64,000 bases of DNA from an uncultured Clostridium sp. (GTDB lineage: Bacteria; Bacillota; Clostridia; Oscillospirales; Acutalibacteraceae). The DNA lies in the NCBI GenBank assembly GCA_934717555.1, contig CAKUYY010000003.1, positions 15,664-79,663 on the forward strand, given 5' to 3'. Of the stretch, positions 50,805 to 59,526 are shown piece after piece (within the stretch, counting starts at the first letter, position 1; each line of letters begins with the position of its first letter). The notes beneath the pieces are model-generated. The model had not been told where the DNA came from. It did not search any database and was given only the letters and a program-made list of their open reading frames with translations. A program made the translations under genes and the position numbers.

Positions 50805-51674
50805 TTAATATTGGGAATAAAAAATATCTAAATGCCTTCCAGTCTCCTGAAAAAAGTTGATGTAACTATAACAGACGGGTACATTGCCGTTTTTACTGTA
50901 ACCTGAAAAAAGGTAACGGCCGTTATATTCCAGATGGACTACCCAAAATGTTTTGGTGGAATTTGAGTGATAGAGATAGAAATCCAGTGGCTGAAAGGTT
51001 TCTTCACCGCCAAAAAGATCGGGAAATAAGTCGGCTGAATAAAGTTTTGTTTGAAAACGGACAATGGCATTGGACATTTTATCGTCCGGGACCGCTTTGA
51101 TGGGGTGTTCGGGGATATCCGTTGGAAAAATGGGTTCGGTTAAATTATCCTCCTGATTTTCCATACAACTTAGAAAAAGAATATCGTCCACATATCCCGC
51201 GGAAGTAATACGCCATTGAATCAATTTGGCATCAGTAAATAAAATATCTACAAAATAAAGATTATCCGTCCGTGTTCCTCCTAACCCTAAGTTAGGTTCC
51301 CCGTTATACCGCCACACCTGGGTATATTTTTCCAGGACAATGCTGTCGATTTTCACGTTAAAAAGGATATCAATCTGTTTGCTGACCAAAGCGAGGAATG
51401 TCTTCCGGTTTTCCAAATCATCTTCTGTCAGAGAATCATCGGACAGCTGTTTGTGGTTTGCATAGCTATAAGGAAAAACTTTGGAACATTTGATAGGGTC
51501 GGGGACTTGTTTTACAATTTCCTGTGGGGTATTTACTTCAGCGGAAAAGTTTTCCACTCTTCCATCGGAATCATCTGTAATCATAGGCAGGATAAATAAG
51601 GCAAATAATGCCCCCGCTAACAATACCACAGAAGTCAGTACAACAGTAAGTATATTGCTGATGGAACGTTTCAT
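50805..51674 (-). CDS. Membrane-anchored extracytoplasmic protein next to a two-component system
   Basis: A 289-residue protein with an N-terminal signal-anchor helix (about residues 9-31, VLTSVVLLAGALFALFIL) and an outside domain rich in aromatic residues. There is no lipobox. I recognise no family. Its ATG overlaps the sensor-kinase stop by four bases, which suggests that the product works with the kinase, for example as a signal modulator, but this is inference. Confidence 0.65.
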   Translation of the reverse strand: MKRSISNILTVVLTSVVLLAGALFALFILPMITDDSDGRVENFSAEVNTPQEIVKQVPDPIKCSKVFPYSYANHKQLSDDSLTEDDLENRKTFLALVSKQIDILFNVKIDSIVLEKYTQVWRYNGEPNLGLGGTRTDNLYFVDILFTDAKLIQWRITSAGYVDDILFLSCMENQEDNLTEPIFPTDIPEHPIKAVPDDKMSNAIVRFQTKLYSADLFPDLFGGEETFQPLDFYLYHSNSTKTFWVVHLEYNGRYLFSGYSKNGNVPVCYSYINFFQETGRHLDIFYSQY

Positions 51675-53107
51675 GGAGACACCTCCTGAGAATCCTGAGA
51701 AAACTCAATGGTAATGGCGGTTCCTTTCTGTACGACGCTGTGAATGGATAATTTTGCATGATGGACGTTAGCGATTTCCACACAGAGGGCCAATCCCAAA
51801 CCTGCTCCCCCTACCTGGCGCGACCGCGCCTTATCCACACGGTAAAAGGGTTCAAAAATTTTTTTCTGCTCACTTTCAGGGATACCTATCCCAAAATCCT
51901 GGACACATATGCTGAGGTTTCCCTGTTTTGTGAGGGAAGAAAACAGCAGGACTTTTTTTCCGGGAGAAGATGCCTTGATAGCATTATCGATCAGATTGTA
52001 CAAAAGGGACTTTATCAATTCCCGGTTGGCATAAAGCGTATAAGGGATGGACGAAGAGGAAAAAGAAATCTCGCGGCTGGCGGCGATCGGCTCCACAGCG
52101 GCAGTGATTTCCTCAAAAAGATCTGGAACGGAAATAGGAGCCATTTCTGGTTTCTGCCCGAGAAGAATAATCTCCATGAGTTTTGAGGAGATAATTTTTA
52201 GATATTTCCCTTCTTTGTAGATGCTTTCCGCGTAATCATGTATGGTTTCCTCATCCAGACGTGCATTGCATAGCAGATCGGAAAAACCGATAATAGAAGT
52301 CAATGGGGTTTTCATCTCATGAGTCATGTTATCGATGAAATCTTTACGAGCCTGCGCTACCTCTTGCAATTCTTGTACCTTTTGCTGAACAGCGTCGGCC
52401 ATTTTATTGAAATCTTCGGTCAACATTCCAATTTCGTCTTTCGAGCGGATGGGAATGGGCTGATATTCCCCCTGCGCTACCCGCATAGTGGATCTGCGTA
52501 GCTGGTGGATCTGATGGGTCAGCAAGCGGGATAAAATCAACATAATCATTGCTACCACAAAGGAAACAATGGGGCCGGCGATCCCAAAGAAAAGAAGCTG
52601 TTCATTTTTTACATCATAAATATCTGTGATGTCTTTGATGGTAAAGAAATAGTATAAATCACTTTGAATGATGACAGGGGAAGCCAGATACAGATAAATC
52701 TTTCCTTGATCTTCGTTCTTTTTGATCAGTCTTTTCCCTTCTTGTCCAGACAGCAGGCTGTCTATTAATTCGGAAGGGATATCCTGGTTAAAATTGCTGA
52801 AAAGGCGGGTTTCTGAGCTATCGTTTAATTGGAGATACAAGTTATCAAGGGAAAACTGGTAGGAAAATTCCCGGGCCAGGTCTGCGATCTGGCTGCTGCC
52901 AAATTCACTTCCACTGAAACGGTACCTTTCATATAGAACCTGAGTTTGAAAAGAAGAAACCACAATGCTGTACATTTCTTCTGCTGAATTGATTTCTTTA
53001 TTTTTATTGAGCTGATGGTTATTCCCGATCAACATAAAAGCGATGATATTGATCGCCACAGTGAGTACGGAAAGGGAGATGAGGAAAATTTTCTGCCAGA
53101 AACGCAT
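51671..53107 (-). CDS. Sensor histidine kinase
   Basis: A 478-residue membrane kinase. Helix 1 is at about residues 9-28, then an outside sensor domain of about 150 residues, helix 2 near 173-195, and a HAMP linker. The dimerisation domain has the phosphorylated histidine in NMTHEMKTPLTSIIGFSDLL (about residue 267). The ATPase domain has LLYNLIDNAIKAS, DFGIGIPE and GGAGLGLALCVEIA. It lies four bases from the response-regulator gene. The signal is unknown. Confidence 0.93.
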   Translation of the reverse strand: MRFWQKIFLISLSVLTVAINIIAFMLIGNNHQLNKNKEINSAEEMYSIVVSSFQTQVLYERYRFSGSEFGSSQIADLAREFSYQFSLDNLYLQLNDSSETRLFSNFNQDIPSELIDSLLSGQEGKRLIKKNEDQGKIYLYLASPVIIQSDLYYFFTIKDITDIYDVKNEQLLFFGIAGPIVSFVVAMIMLILSRLLTHQIHQLRRSTMRVAQGEYQPIPIRSKDEIGMLTEDFNKMADAVQQKVQELQEVAQARKDFIDNMTHEMKTPLTSIIGFSDLLCNARLDEETIHDYAESIYKEGKYLKIISSKLMEIILLGQKPEMAPISVPDLFEEITAAVEPIAASREISFSSSSIPYTLYANRELIKSLLYNLIDNAIKASSPGKKVLLFSSLTKQGNLSICVQDFGIGIPESEQKKIFEPFYRVDKARSRQVGGAGLGLALCVEIANVHHAKLSIHSVVQKGTAITIEFSQDSQEVSP

Positions 53108-53110
53108 CCA

Positions 53111-53767
53111 TTATCCCTCCAAACGATAGCCGACTTTAAAAACAGTCTTTAAGCACTCCTCTAATCCTAGCTTTTTCCGCAGCCTTTGGACATGGTTGTC
53201 CACAGTCCGGGTTTCAATGTTGGCGGAACATTCCCATACATCATCCAGAATTTTATCTCTGGTGAGAGCCACATTGGGATGTTTCAAAAACAGCACCAGC
53301 AACTCGTATTCTTTTGGGGTAAGCTCCACTAAAGTTCCGTCCTTTCGGACGCTGCGTTCCTCGAGATTGACAGTAATATCCTTAAATTCCAGGCTTTTAC
53401 GGTCCCGATGGAAACGACGCAGCACAATTTCAATACGCGCTAAAAGTTCAAGAGGCTCAAACGGCTTTACAATATAATCCTCTGCCCCCGATTTTAAGCC
53501 TTTTACCCGCTCGGAAACATCCCCCATGGCGGTGAGAAAAATCACAGGAATCCCTAAGGGACGAATGGATTCCATCACCTGAAACCCGTCCATTTTAGGA
53601 AGCATAATATCCAGAAGAATTAGGTCAATGTGGGGATCGTTTTTTATGGTATGTATGGCCTCTTCCCCATCAAAACAGGGAATACTTTCGTATCCAGAAA
53701 TACTGAGGCTGGCTGCGATCAATTTGGAGATCGTCTGGTCATCTTCTACAATTAAAATTTTAGGCAT
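53111..53767 (-). CDS. OmpR/PhoB-family response regulator
   Basis: A 218-residue regulator with receiver domain (ILIVEDDQTISKLI, phosphorylated Asp in LILLDIMLPKMDGFQ near residue 52, Lys in IVKPFEPLELLARI) and a winged-helix DNA-binding domain (TPKEYELLVLFLKHPN, TVDNHVQRLRKKLG). ATG 53767 follows AAGGAAGG; the longer frame to 53926 would run into the carboxypeptidase terminator region. It is the first gene of the kinase operon and lies downstream of a VanY-type gene on the same strand. Confidence 0.93.
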   Translation of the reverse strand: MPKILIVEDDQTISKLIAASLSISGYESIPCFDGEEAIHTIKNDPHIDLILLDIMLPKMDGFQVMESIRPLGIPVIFLTAMGDVSERVKGLKSGAEDYIVKPFEPLELLARIEIVLRRFHRDRKSLEFKDITVNLEERSVRKDGTLVELTPKEYELLVLFLKHPNVALTRDKILDDVWECSANIETRTVDNHVQRLRKKLGLEECLKTVFKVGYRLEG

Positions 53768-53883
53768 TTGATAGAATCCTTCCTTTTCCAGCAACAACGA
53801 AAGGATATACATACCTATTTGGAAAAACTTCAAATAACATTGGGCAATCCCCGCGCCAAAGCCGAAAATAGAGCAATATTTTA

Positions 53884-54738
53884 TTATTTTTGATTCATTT
53901 GCTGATAGATATATTCTTCCAGACAAAGACCGGATTCTTCAATCGCTTTGGCATTTTCTACCCCAACATAGCGATAATGCCATGGTTCATAATTGATCCC
54001 GGTGATGGAATCTTTCCCTTCGGGATAACGCTCAATAAATCCATAATCAGAGGCGTGCTCGCACATCCACTGATAGGCTTGTGTCTGATAGAAATCTTCT
54101 TCTACCCCATTGATATCAATGACCAGGCCGGTTTGATGTTCGCTGTATCCGGCTGGCATCACCAGCTTGCGCGCCTCTTCTTCTGCTTTTTCCCGGCTCA
54201 TTCCCTCTCGGACGTGTTCCTGAATTTCGCGCTCAAATAATTCAGACTGCTTTTCTTTGCTGCGGTAACCAGAACTCAGCCATATAGAAACGCCGTCGGC
54301 ATAAGCGTCGTTTACCATTTTTTGGACAGTATCCACAATCCGTTCATCCAGGCCGCAGGGGGAGAGGCTCTCTGGGTAGATGATACGGCTTTCCTCCCAA
54401 CTGTCCGGCAGAGGATTAGATGCGTTCACCAGAATCATATCCCAGTTACAGGATTGATTCCATTGGGAAAAGGAAGTATTCACAGACAGAGGATCTGGAT
54501 CAGCAGAGGCCGGTGAGGAATCTGTGATACTGGAGACTTGAGAGATATCAGAATCACCGGTTTGAGGGACAACGTTAGTGGGATCAGATGTTTTGGGGGT
54601 GAGGGTATGCACTGCAAGAACGATCCCTCCAACTGCTACGACAAGAATCGCGGCAGCCGCAAGAATGATATTTCGTCTTCTTTTCCTCAGGGCACGCTGA
54701 CGGGACCGGCGGGAACTCTGATATTGTTTTTGATACAA
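53884..54738 (-). CDS. VanY-type D-alanyl-D-alanine carboxypeptidase (M15B)
   Basis: A 284-residue membrane-anchored zinc peptidase that removes the terminal D-Ala from peptidoglycan precursors. A basic cytoplasmic start and a helix (about residues 24-44) precede a Ser/Thr/Asp-rich linker. The catalytic domain has WLSSGYRSKEKQSELF, zinc motif SEHQTGLVIDING and EPWHYRYVG. It lies upstream of a two-component pair, as in VanY contexts, but vanH/A/X genes are absent, so a general wall-remodelling role is more likely than glycopeptide resistance. Confidence 0.9.
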   Translation of the reverse strand: MYQKQYQSSRRSRQRALRKRRRNIILAAAAILVVAVGGIVLAVHTLTPKTSDPTNVVPQTGDSDISQVSSITDSSPASADPDPLSVNTSFSQWNQSCNWDMILVNASNPLPDSWEESRIIYPESLSPCGLDERIVDTVQKMVNDAYADGVSIWLSSGYRSKEKQSELFEREIQEHVREGMSREKAEEEARKLVMPAGYSEHQTGLVIDINGVEEDFYQTQAYQWMCEHASDYGFIERYPEGKDSITGINYEPWHYRYVGVENAKAIEESGLCLEEYIYQQMNQK

Positions 54739-55259
54739 ACTGATCTCTCCTAACTTAGTAAAGACAAGCCGGGCAGCCCCCGTGGCCTACCCGGGAATAT
54801 CGTTTTCTTATTTTAATAGGATACCCCAAAATAGGAAGGGAAATCCTGATGAAAATGCAATTATATTGTAAACTTTCATGAAGGAAAACACAATATCTAT
54901 AAGAACAAAAATCGGTCATAAAAAAAGAAGATGTTTTTATTTACCCTATATCTACATGAAGAAAAAGAAAATCTCATGAAAGCATTATTTAGGTTTCTGT
55001 TTTATGAGTATCCATAGGAGGAACCTGGAAACAGTAAAATTTTGAACATATCGGCCAAGATGGGGAAAAGGAGATTCCCGAGTAGGGAGAAATACAAAAG
55101 AATAGAGAAAGAAGCAATTATGCATTCCTATTAGGTACAAATAAATAGGCGCAGACGGATCAACCGTTTGCGCCCAGAATATGTAGGGGAACTTACGAAT
55201 TTTTTGTATCTGCTATTTGTCAAAATAGGGGATAGTACCGTGACAGAAAATATGCTTGG
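54739..55259. other. Gap upstream of the VanY-type gene
   Basis: No gene is seen in these 520 bases. A strong CCGGG...CCCGG hairpin at about 54768-54795 would sit in the 5' leader of the carboxypeptidase mRNA (minus strand). The middle, 54830-55140, is AT-rich and featureless. A terminator for the next minus-strand gene lies at 55148-55174. Confidence 0.55.
55148..55174 (-). terminator. Terminator of the lipocalin-like membrane protein gene
   Basis: GGCGCAGACGG (55148-55158) and CCGTTTGCGCC (55164-55174) form an 11-bp stem with one mismatch; the minus strand continues TATTTATTTG. Confidence 0.65.
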
Positions 55260-56462
55260 CTACTGTGCATCTTTAAATAATTCCATATTGCTAAATGACA
55301 GCATATTTTCTTCAATGGTATAAGGATTGCTCTCTTCCCAGGATTCCGATCCGGGAATATAAGTGGTGATGTCCAGCACCCCATCCTGTGCCGTATAAAC
55401 AGCGTTATAATAGGCTCCCCGGAAGTCGATCGTGAGGCTTCCGTCTTGCTGGAAGGTATATGTGACGGTTTCAGATTCGTCTGTCCACGAACCCAGCAGG
55501 GTCTCATCGATGATTGGTGTTTCTATCCCAGAGGGCTGCGTGATATCAGATTCTTGTTTTTCAAACTGAAGGACATTCTCTATGGCGAGCTCTGGGTCCT
55601 GTTCGCTATCTGTGCTAACCCTTGTAAGGGTTAAACCGGTATCCGTGGCCCAGTATTTAAAGTCACCCGCCCATACATCCATATTTCCAGCGGATACATC
55701 AAAGCAAAGGATGTCATTTTCTAAAATATTATAATTTCCTTTGACATTTAACCCGTCTGTAGTAACAATTACTGTTCCGTCCTCCTGTAGGGTTAGATAG
55801 GTGGCCGGTTCTGTCTGTTCCATCAACCATGTTCCCGCGACAGGGCGCTGATGGATCACCAACCCAAACCACTCCCAAGAAAAAATTCCCACGAGCAGGA
55901 CGGTGAACAAAGCAACTCCCAAGGCTGCAAATCCCGCGATCCGGTAAGAGAGTTTGATATTTTGAAAATGTTTGTAGCATTTCCGCACGTATTTTTGAAT
56001 TTCCCCGTACCATTTTTTGATAGAAGGCTTTATATTTCCCCACACTTGGGAACACTGGCGGGAAGCTGTATGAAAAATGTCCTTTCCTTTTGCCAATACC
56101 GGATTTATGTTTTCCTTTGTCTCTTCTTTCCCCGGAATTTCTTCTATGCAGATTTCTTCTGCCTCTGTTTCTTTAGGGGCTTCTAGGGCATCTTCTTCTG
56201 GGAGACCGGAATCCTTCTGGTCCGGATAATGTTCCTCCGCTTCCTCAGAGGGACACTCGTCGGAAGAAACAGATGGTTCGCTGGTTTCCTGATCCTCTCC
56301 AGGGGCCTCTTTTTCCACAGTGGATTCCTGCTCTGTGGAAAGATTACTTTCCTCTGTTTCTTCAGAAGGCACGACAACGTCTTGTGAGGAACAAGAGGGT
56401 TGCTTTATATGATTAGAACCTTGTACCCGGTTATTTTTCTTCTTTCTACGTTTGGAACTCAA
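55260..56462 (-). CDS. Membrane protein with acidic cytoplasmic tail and two lipocalin-like repeats
   Basis: A 400-residue protein of unknown function. Residues 1-120 are basic then strongly acidic and low complexity (repeated Glu, Ser, Pro). Residues about 125-170 are basic and helical, and a single membrane helix lies at about 172-195. The outside part holds two related beta modules: VAGTWLMEQTEPATYLTLQ with EDGTVIV near 207-232, and LLGSWTDESETVTYTFQQ with DGSLTIDF near 322-348. These resemble lipocalin-like DUF domains seen in Clostridia. It has its own promoter and terminator. Confidence 0.7.
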   Translation of the reverse strand: MSSKRRKKKNNRVQGSNHIKQPSCSSQDVVVPSEETEESNLSTEQESTVEKEAPGEDQETSEPSVSSDECPSEEAEEHYPDQKDSGLPEEDALEAPKETEAEEICIEEIPGKEETKENINPVLAKGKDIFHTASRQCSQVWGNIKPSIKKWYGEIQKYVRKCYKHFQNIKLSYRIAGFAALGVALFTVLLVGIFSWEWFGLVIHQRPVAGTWLMEQTEPATYLTLQEDGTVIVTTDGLNVKGNYNILENDILCFDVSAGNMDVWAGDFKYWATDTGLTLTRVSTDSEQDPELAIENVLQFEKQESDITQPSGIETPIIDETLLGSWTDESETVTYTFQQDGSLTIDFRGAYYNAVYTAQDGVLDITTYIPGSESWEESNPYTIEENMLSFSNMELFKDAQ

Positions 56463-56494
56463 AATAGAAAAACCCCTTTCTTCTAATTTCTCTT

Positions 56495-56523
56495 ATTTTA
56501 CACGATTTTTTTGCAGGCCACAA
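56495..56523 (-). promoter_or_regulatory. Promoter of the lipocalin-like membrane protein gene
   Basis: On the minus strand TTGTGG (56518-56523), 17-base spacer, TAAAAT (56495-56500), 33 bases before the start codon. Confidence 0.55.
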
Positions 56524-56640
56524 GAAAAATATGCAATCCCGGCGATGTTGACAAAAAAGGCGTCCCCGATTTCCTATGATGTATAGGGGATTTTTTTATT
56601 TTTGGGAAGGCTCGATGATTTTTTCTATGGTTTCTTTCTA

Positions 56641-56669
56641 TTGACCTGTTTTTGAAAACAAAATATAAT
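56641..56669 (+). promoter_or_regulatory. Promoter of the LbH-protein gene
   Basis: TTGACC (56641-56646), 17-base spacer, TATAAT (56664-56669). Transcription would begin near 56676, leaving a leader of about 137 bases. Confidence 0.8.
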
Positions 56670-56712
56670 GGAAAAAACAGTTTTTTGCAGATATCGTCTT
56701 GTTTTTCTCCCG

Positions 56713-56775
56713 GCGGCAACGCATGGAGGCCAATGTACTCCTTTTATGCCGCAGAGAGGATGGCGGCATATTTTT
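56713..56775 (+). promoter_or_regulatory. Putative attenuator with mutually exclusive hairpins
   Basis: Three segments can pair in two ways. GCGGCA (56713-56718) can pair with TGCCGC (56747-56752) around a GGAG/CTCC sub-hairpin (56725-56728 with 56738-56741). Alternatively TATGCCGC (56745-56752) pairs with GCGGCATA (56763-56770), followed by TTTTT, making a terminator. This is the standard layout of an antiterminator/terminator switch. The ligand or factor is unknown. An alternative is that this stretch is coding, because the downstream frame is open through it. Confidence 0.45.
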
Positions 56776-56812
56776 ATCCGGACAATGGTACATGAGAGAA
56801 AGGAGAATTTTA

Positions 56813-57490
56813 ATGAGTATATTAGAGACCAGGAACCTGATAGATTACCGGCAAACCATAGCGGCGCCCCTTTTGGAGCGTGTGCGGTTCCCTTGGGAAG
56901 TTCTCCCTCAAATTGGAGAATTCCTGTTGCAGCTAGGCCCTTCCCTCCCCCCGGAGGAATATGAACAGGTAGGGGACGGAATCTGGATTGCCCGCAGCGC
57001 CCGAATCGCTTCCACCGCCTGTTTATGCGGTCCTCTGATTGTGGGGAAAAACGCGGAGATCCGCCATTGCGCTTTTATCCGCGGAAATGCAATTGTTGGG
57101 GAAGGTACCGTGGTGGGGAACTCCACGGAATTAAAAAATGTAATCCTGAGTAATGGGGTACAGGTTCCCCATTACAATTATGTGGGGGATTCCATCCTAG
57201 GATATAAAGCTCATATGGGGGCGGGTTCTATTACCTCCAATGTAAAATCCGATAAAACACTGGTCACGATTGCCTCGCCAGAAGGCTCCATCGCTACTGG
57301 ATTGAAAAAAATGGGGGCGGTCTTAGGCGATTTTGTAGAGGTGGGCTGCAACAGTGTGCTCAACCCCGGCACGGTTGTGGGACGTAACAGTTCCATTTAT
57401 CCCTTATCTATGGTACGCGGTTTTGTACCCGAAAATCATATTTACAAAAGACAAGGAGAGGTAGTCCTCCGGAAACAGCGCAAGGAATAA
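56813..57490 (+). CDS. Left-handed beta-helix nucleotidyltransferase-like protein (GlmU C-domain-like)
   Basis: A 225-residue protein made of hexapeptide repeats typical of left-handed beta-helix acyltransferases (VGKNAEIRHCAFIRGNAIVG, VGNSTELKNVILSNGV, SILGYKAHMGAGSITSNVKS). The GAGSITSN portion resembles the acetyltransferase half of GlmU, but the uridylyltransferase half is absent. Proteins like this are annotated as UDP-N-acetylglucosamine pyrophosphorylase-like; actual activity is uncertain. ATG 56813 follows AAAGGAG. Pyridoxamine kinase follows 54 bases later. Confidence 0.78.
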   Translation: MSILETRNLIDYRQTIAAPLLERVRFPWEVLPQIGEFLLQLGPSLPPEEYEQVGDGIWIARSARIASTACLCGPLIVGKNAEIRHCAFIRGNAIVGEGTVVGNSTELKNVILSNGVQVPHYNYVGDSILGYKAHMGAGSITSNVKSDKTLVTIASPEGSIATGLKKMGAVLGDFVEVGCNSVLNPGTVVGRNSSIYPLSMVRGFVPENHIYKRQGEVVLRKQRKE

Positions 57491-57544
57491 GCATTTGCTG
57501 TTCTTTGATAAGATCAATTATTTTTTAGAAATGGATGAATCATC

Positions 57545-58396
57545 ATGCCTTCTCAAAAACGTATCGCTGTGATCCAGGACCTGACCGGGTTTGGAAAATG
57601 TTCTCTGACAGTGGCCCTGCCATTGTTGTCATCTGCCGGCGTGGAGGCCTGCCCAATCCCTACAGCGGTTTTATCCACACATACCGGGGGATTGGATGGG
57701 TTTACCTACCGGGATTTGACAGAAGACCTGTATGCTTTTGGCAACCACTGGAAATCTTTAGGTATCCACTTTGACGCCATTTATACAGGCTTTTTGGCGT
57801 CTCCCCAACAAATTTCCGTGGTTTCCTCTTTGATAGAGATGCTGAAAACCGAGGATACCCTGGTAATCGCAGATCCCTGCATGGCGGATAATGGAAAGCT
57901 GTATCGGGTTTTCACCCCGGAAATGGCCCACAAAATTGGAACCCTGTGCCGAAAAGCTGATGTGATTGTGCCCAATATCACCGAAGCATGTATGCTGTTG
58001 GGATGGGAATACCAACCCGGGCCGTATTCCGAAAAGTGGATACAGGAACTTTTACATGGGTTACAAGAACAGGAAAGTAAAAATATAGTGCTCACAGGGG
58101 TCTATTGGGAGGAGCAACGCCTAGGAGCGGCTTGCTGTGATCAAAAAGGAAAGATCCAATATGTTTTTACCCCAAAAGTCAAAGGGCATTTTCATGGCAC
58201 AGGGGATATCTTTGCCAGCGTTTTGTCTGGCTCCCTGCTCAATGGGCAATCCTTGCTGGAATCCGCGCGGATTGCCGCGGATTTTACCTATGATGCCGTC
58301 CTTCGTACCAGCCGGGCGGGGACAGATCCCCGGTATGGCGTCCAGTTTGAGCCGGGGATTCCCCGCCTTATTCGGCGCCTATCCCAAAATCTATAG
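57545..58396 (+). CDS. Pyridoxamine kinase
   Basis: A 283-residue ribokinase-fold enzyme phosphorylating pyridoxal or pyridoxamine to form PLP. Motifs: VIQDLTGFGKCSLTVALPLL at the N-terminus, LSTHTGGLDGFTYRDLT, VIADPCMADNGKLY, VPNITEACMLLG and the ATP/anion-hole HFHGTGDIFASVLSG with the catalytic aspartate. This matches the PdxY/PdxK-like pyridoxamine kinase of Clostridia. The ribosome site is weak (GGATGAA). It probably shares a transcript with the LbH gene. Confidence 0.92.
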   Translation: MPSQKRIAVIQDLTGFGKCSLTVALPLLSSAGVEACPIPTAVLSTHTGGLDGFTYRDLTEDLYAFGNHWKSLGIHFDAIYTGFLASPQQISVVSSLIEMLKTEDTLVIADPCMADNGKLYRVFTPEMAHKIGTLCRKADVIVPNITEACMLLGWEYQPGPYSEKWIQELLHGLQEQESKNIVLTGVYWEEQRLGAACCDQKGKIQYVFTPKVKGHFHGTGDIFASVLSGSLLNGQSLLESARIAADFTYDAVLRTSRAGTDPRYGVQFEPGIPRLIRRLSQNL

Positions 58397-58480
58397 GGAC
58401 AAGTTGTATGCATCAAAAAAACAGGTTTCCCCCAATCATATATTTTTTTAAATTTTTCTCTTCCCTTTGGGAAACAGCGA

Positions 58481-58509
58481 TTGACAAACTCTGCAAAATT
58501 TTCTATAAT
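58481..58509 (+). promoter_or_regulatory. pyrBI promoter
   Basis: TTGACA (58481-58486), 17-base spacer, TATAAT (58504-58509): a full consensus promoter with a leader of about 90 bases before pyrB. Confidence 0.9.
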
Positions 58510-58605
58510 ATCTCGAAATGTAGTTTGGAATATGCCCCTGTCGATGTGAATACTGGGCCTGAGGTCCGTTCCGGTATGCATATCCAACATGAATGGAGGT
58601 AACGC

Positions 58606-59526
58606 ATGAGACATTTAATTGATCCACTGGATCTCACTGTGGAGGAAATCGAAGGATTGCTGGATGTTGCCAACCAAATCGAAGCCAATCCCCAGCGCTA
58701 TGCACACGCATGTGAAGGAAAAAAATTAGCTACTCTGTTTTATGAGCCGAGCACCCGCACCCGACTGAGTTTTGAAGCTGCTATGCTGAATTTAGGCGGT
58801 AAGGTGTTGGGCTTTTCTTCTGCCGACAGCAGCTCGGCGGCCAAAGGGGAAAGCATTGCAGATACTATCCGCGTGGTTTCCTGTTATGCGGATATCTGCG
58901 CTATGCGGCATCCAAAAGAAGGCGCCCCGCTGGTGGCGTCCCGTTTTTCCAGGATTCCGGTGATTAACGCAGGAGACGGAGGACACCAGCATCCTACCCA
59001 GACGCTTACTGACCTGCTTACCATCCGTTCCCTGAAAGGGCGCCTGTCTGAACTCACCATCGGCCTGTGCGGCGACTTAAAATTTGGGCGTACAGTACAT
59101 TCCCTGATTAAATCCTTGGCGCGTTACCAGGGAATCCGTTTTGTGCTGATTTCCCCCAACGAGCTGAAGGTTCCCGATTATATTCGGGAGGAAGTTTTGC
59201 GTTCCCGGAATATTCCCTTTGAAGAAGTGGAATCCCTGGAATCCGTCATGCCACAGCTGGATATCCTCTATATGACCCGTGTGCAGAGGGAACGATTCTT
59301 CAATGAGGAAGATTATGTCCGGCTGAAGGACAGTTATATTTTGGATATGGAAAAAATGGCGAATGCTAAGCCGGATATGGCCATCCTCCATCCGCTTCCA
59401 CGGGTAAATGAGATTGCTGTAGAGGTGGATAACGACCCCAGAGCCGCGTACTTCAAACAGGTCCAATATGGCGTTTATGTAAGAATGGCTCTGATCTTAA
59501 AACTTTTGGGGGTGGAAGTATGTTAA
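58606..59526 (+). CDS. pyrB: Aspartate carbamoyltransferase catalytic subunit
   Basis: A 306-residue enzyme joining carbamoyl phosphate and aspartate in pyrimidine synthesis. Motifs: carbamoyl-phosphate loop FYEPSTRTRLSFEAAM, GDGGHQHPTQTLTDLLT, GDLKFGRTVHSL and the aspartate-binding ILHPLPRVNEI. ATG 58606 follows GGAGG. The last seven bases overlap pyrI, so both subunits are made together, giving the allosteric holoenzyme type. Confidence 0.97.
   Translation: MRHLIDPLDLTVEEIEGLLDVANQIEANPQRYAHACEGKKLATLFYEPSTRTRLSFEAAMLNLGGKVLGFSSADSSSAAKGESIADTIRVVSCYADICAMRHPKEGAPLVASRFSRIPVINAGDGGHQHPTQTLTDLLTIRSLKGRLSELTIGLCGDLKFGRTVHSLIKSLARYQGIRFVLISPNELKVPDYIREEVLRSRNIPFEEVESLESVMPQLDILYMTRVQRERFFNEEDYVRLKDSYILDMEKMANAKPDMAILHPLPRVNEIAVEVDNDPRAAYFKQVQYGVYVRMALILKLLGVEVC

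Larger units (their letters stand above)
56524..56812. other. Divergent intergenic region with promoter and possible attenuator
   Basis: It holds a plus-strand terminator-like hairpin near 56561-56597 (followed by TTTTTTT), the promoter at 56641-56669, and the three-segment leader at 56713-56775 described separately. No separate gene is evident. Confidence 0.55.

Noticed and set aside
58510..58605. Possible PyrR-dependent attenuator before pyrB
   Set aside because: The short leader shows no PyrR-binding loop and no terminator with U-tract; control by PyrI feedback is enough to explain the operon.
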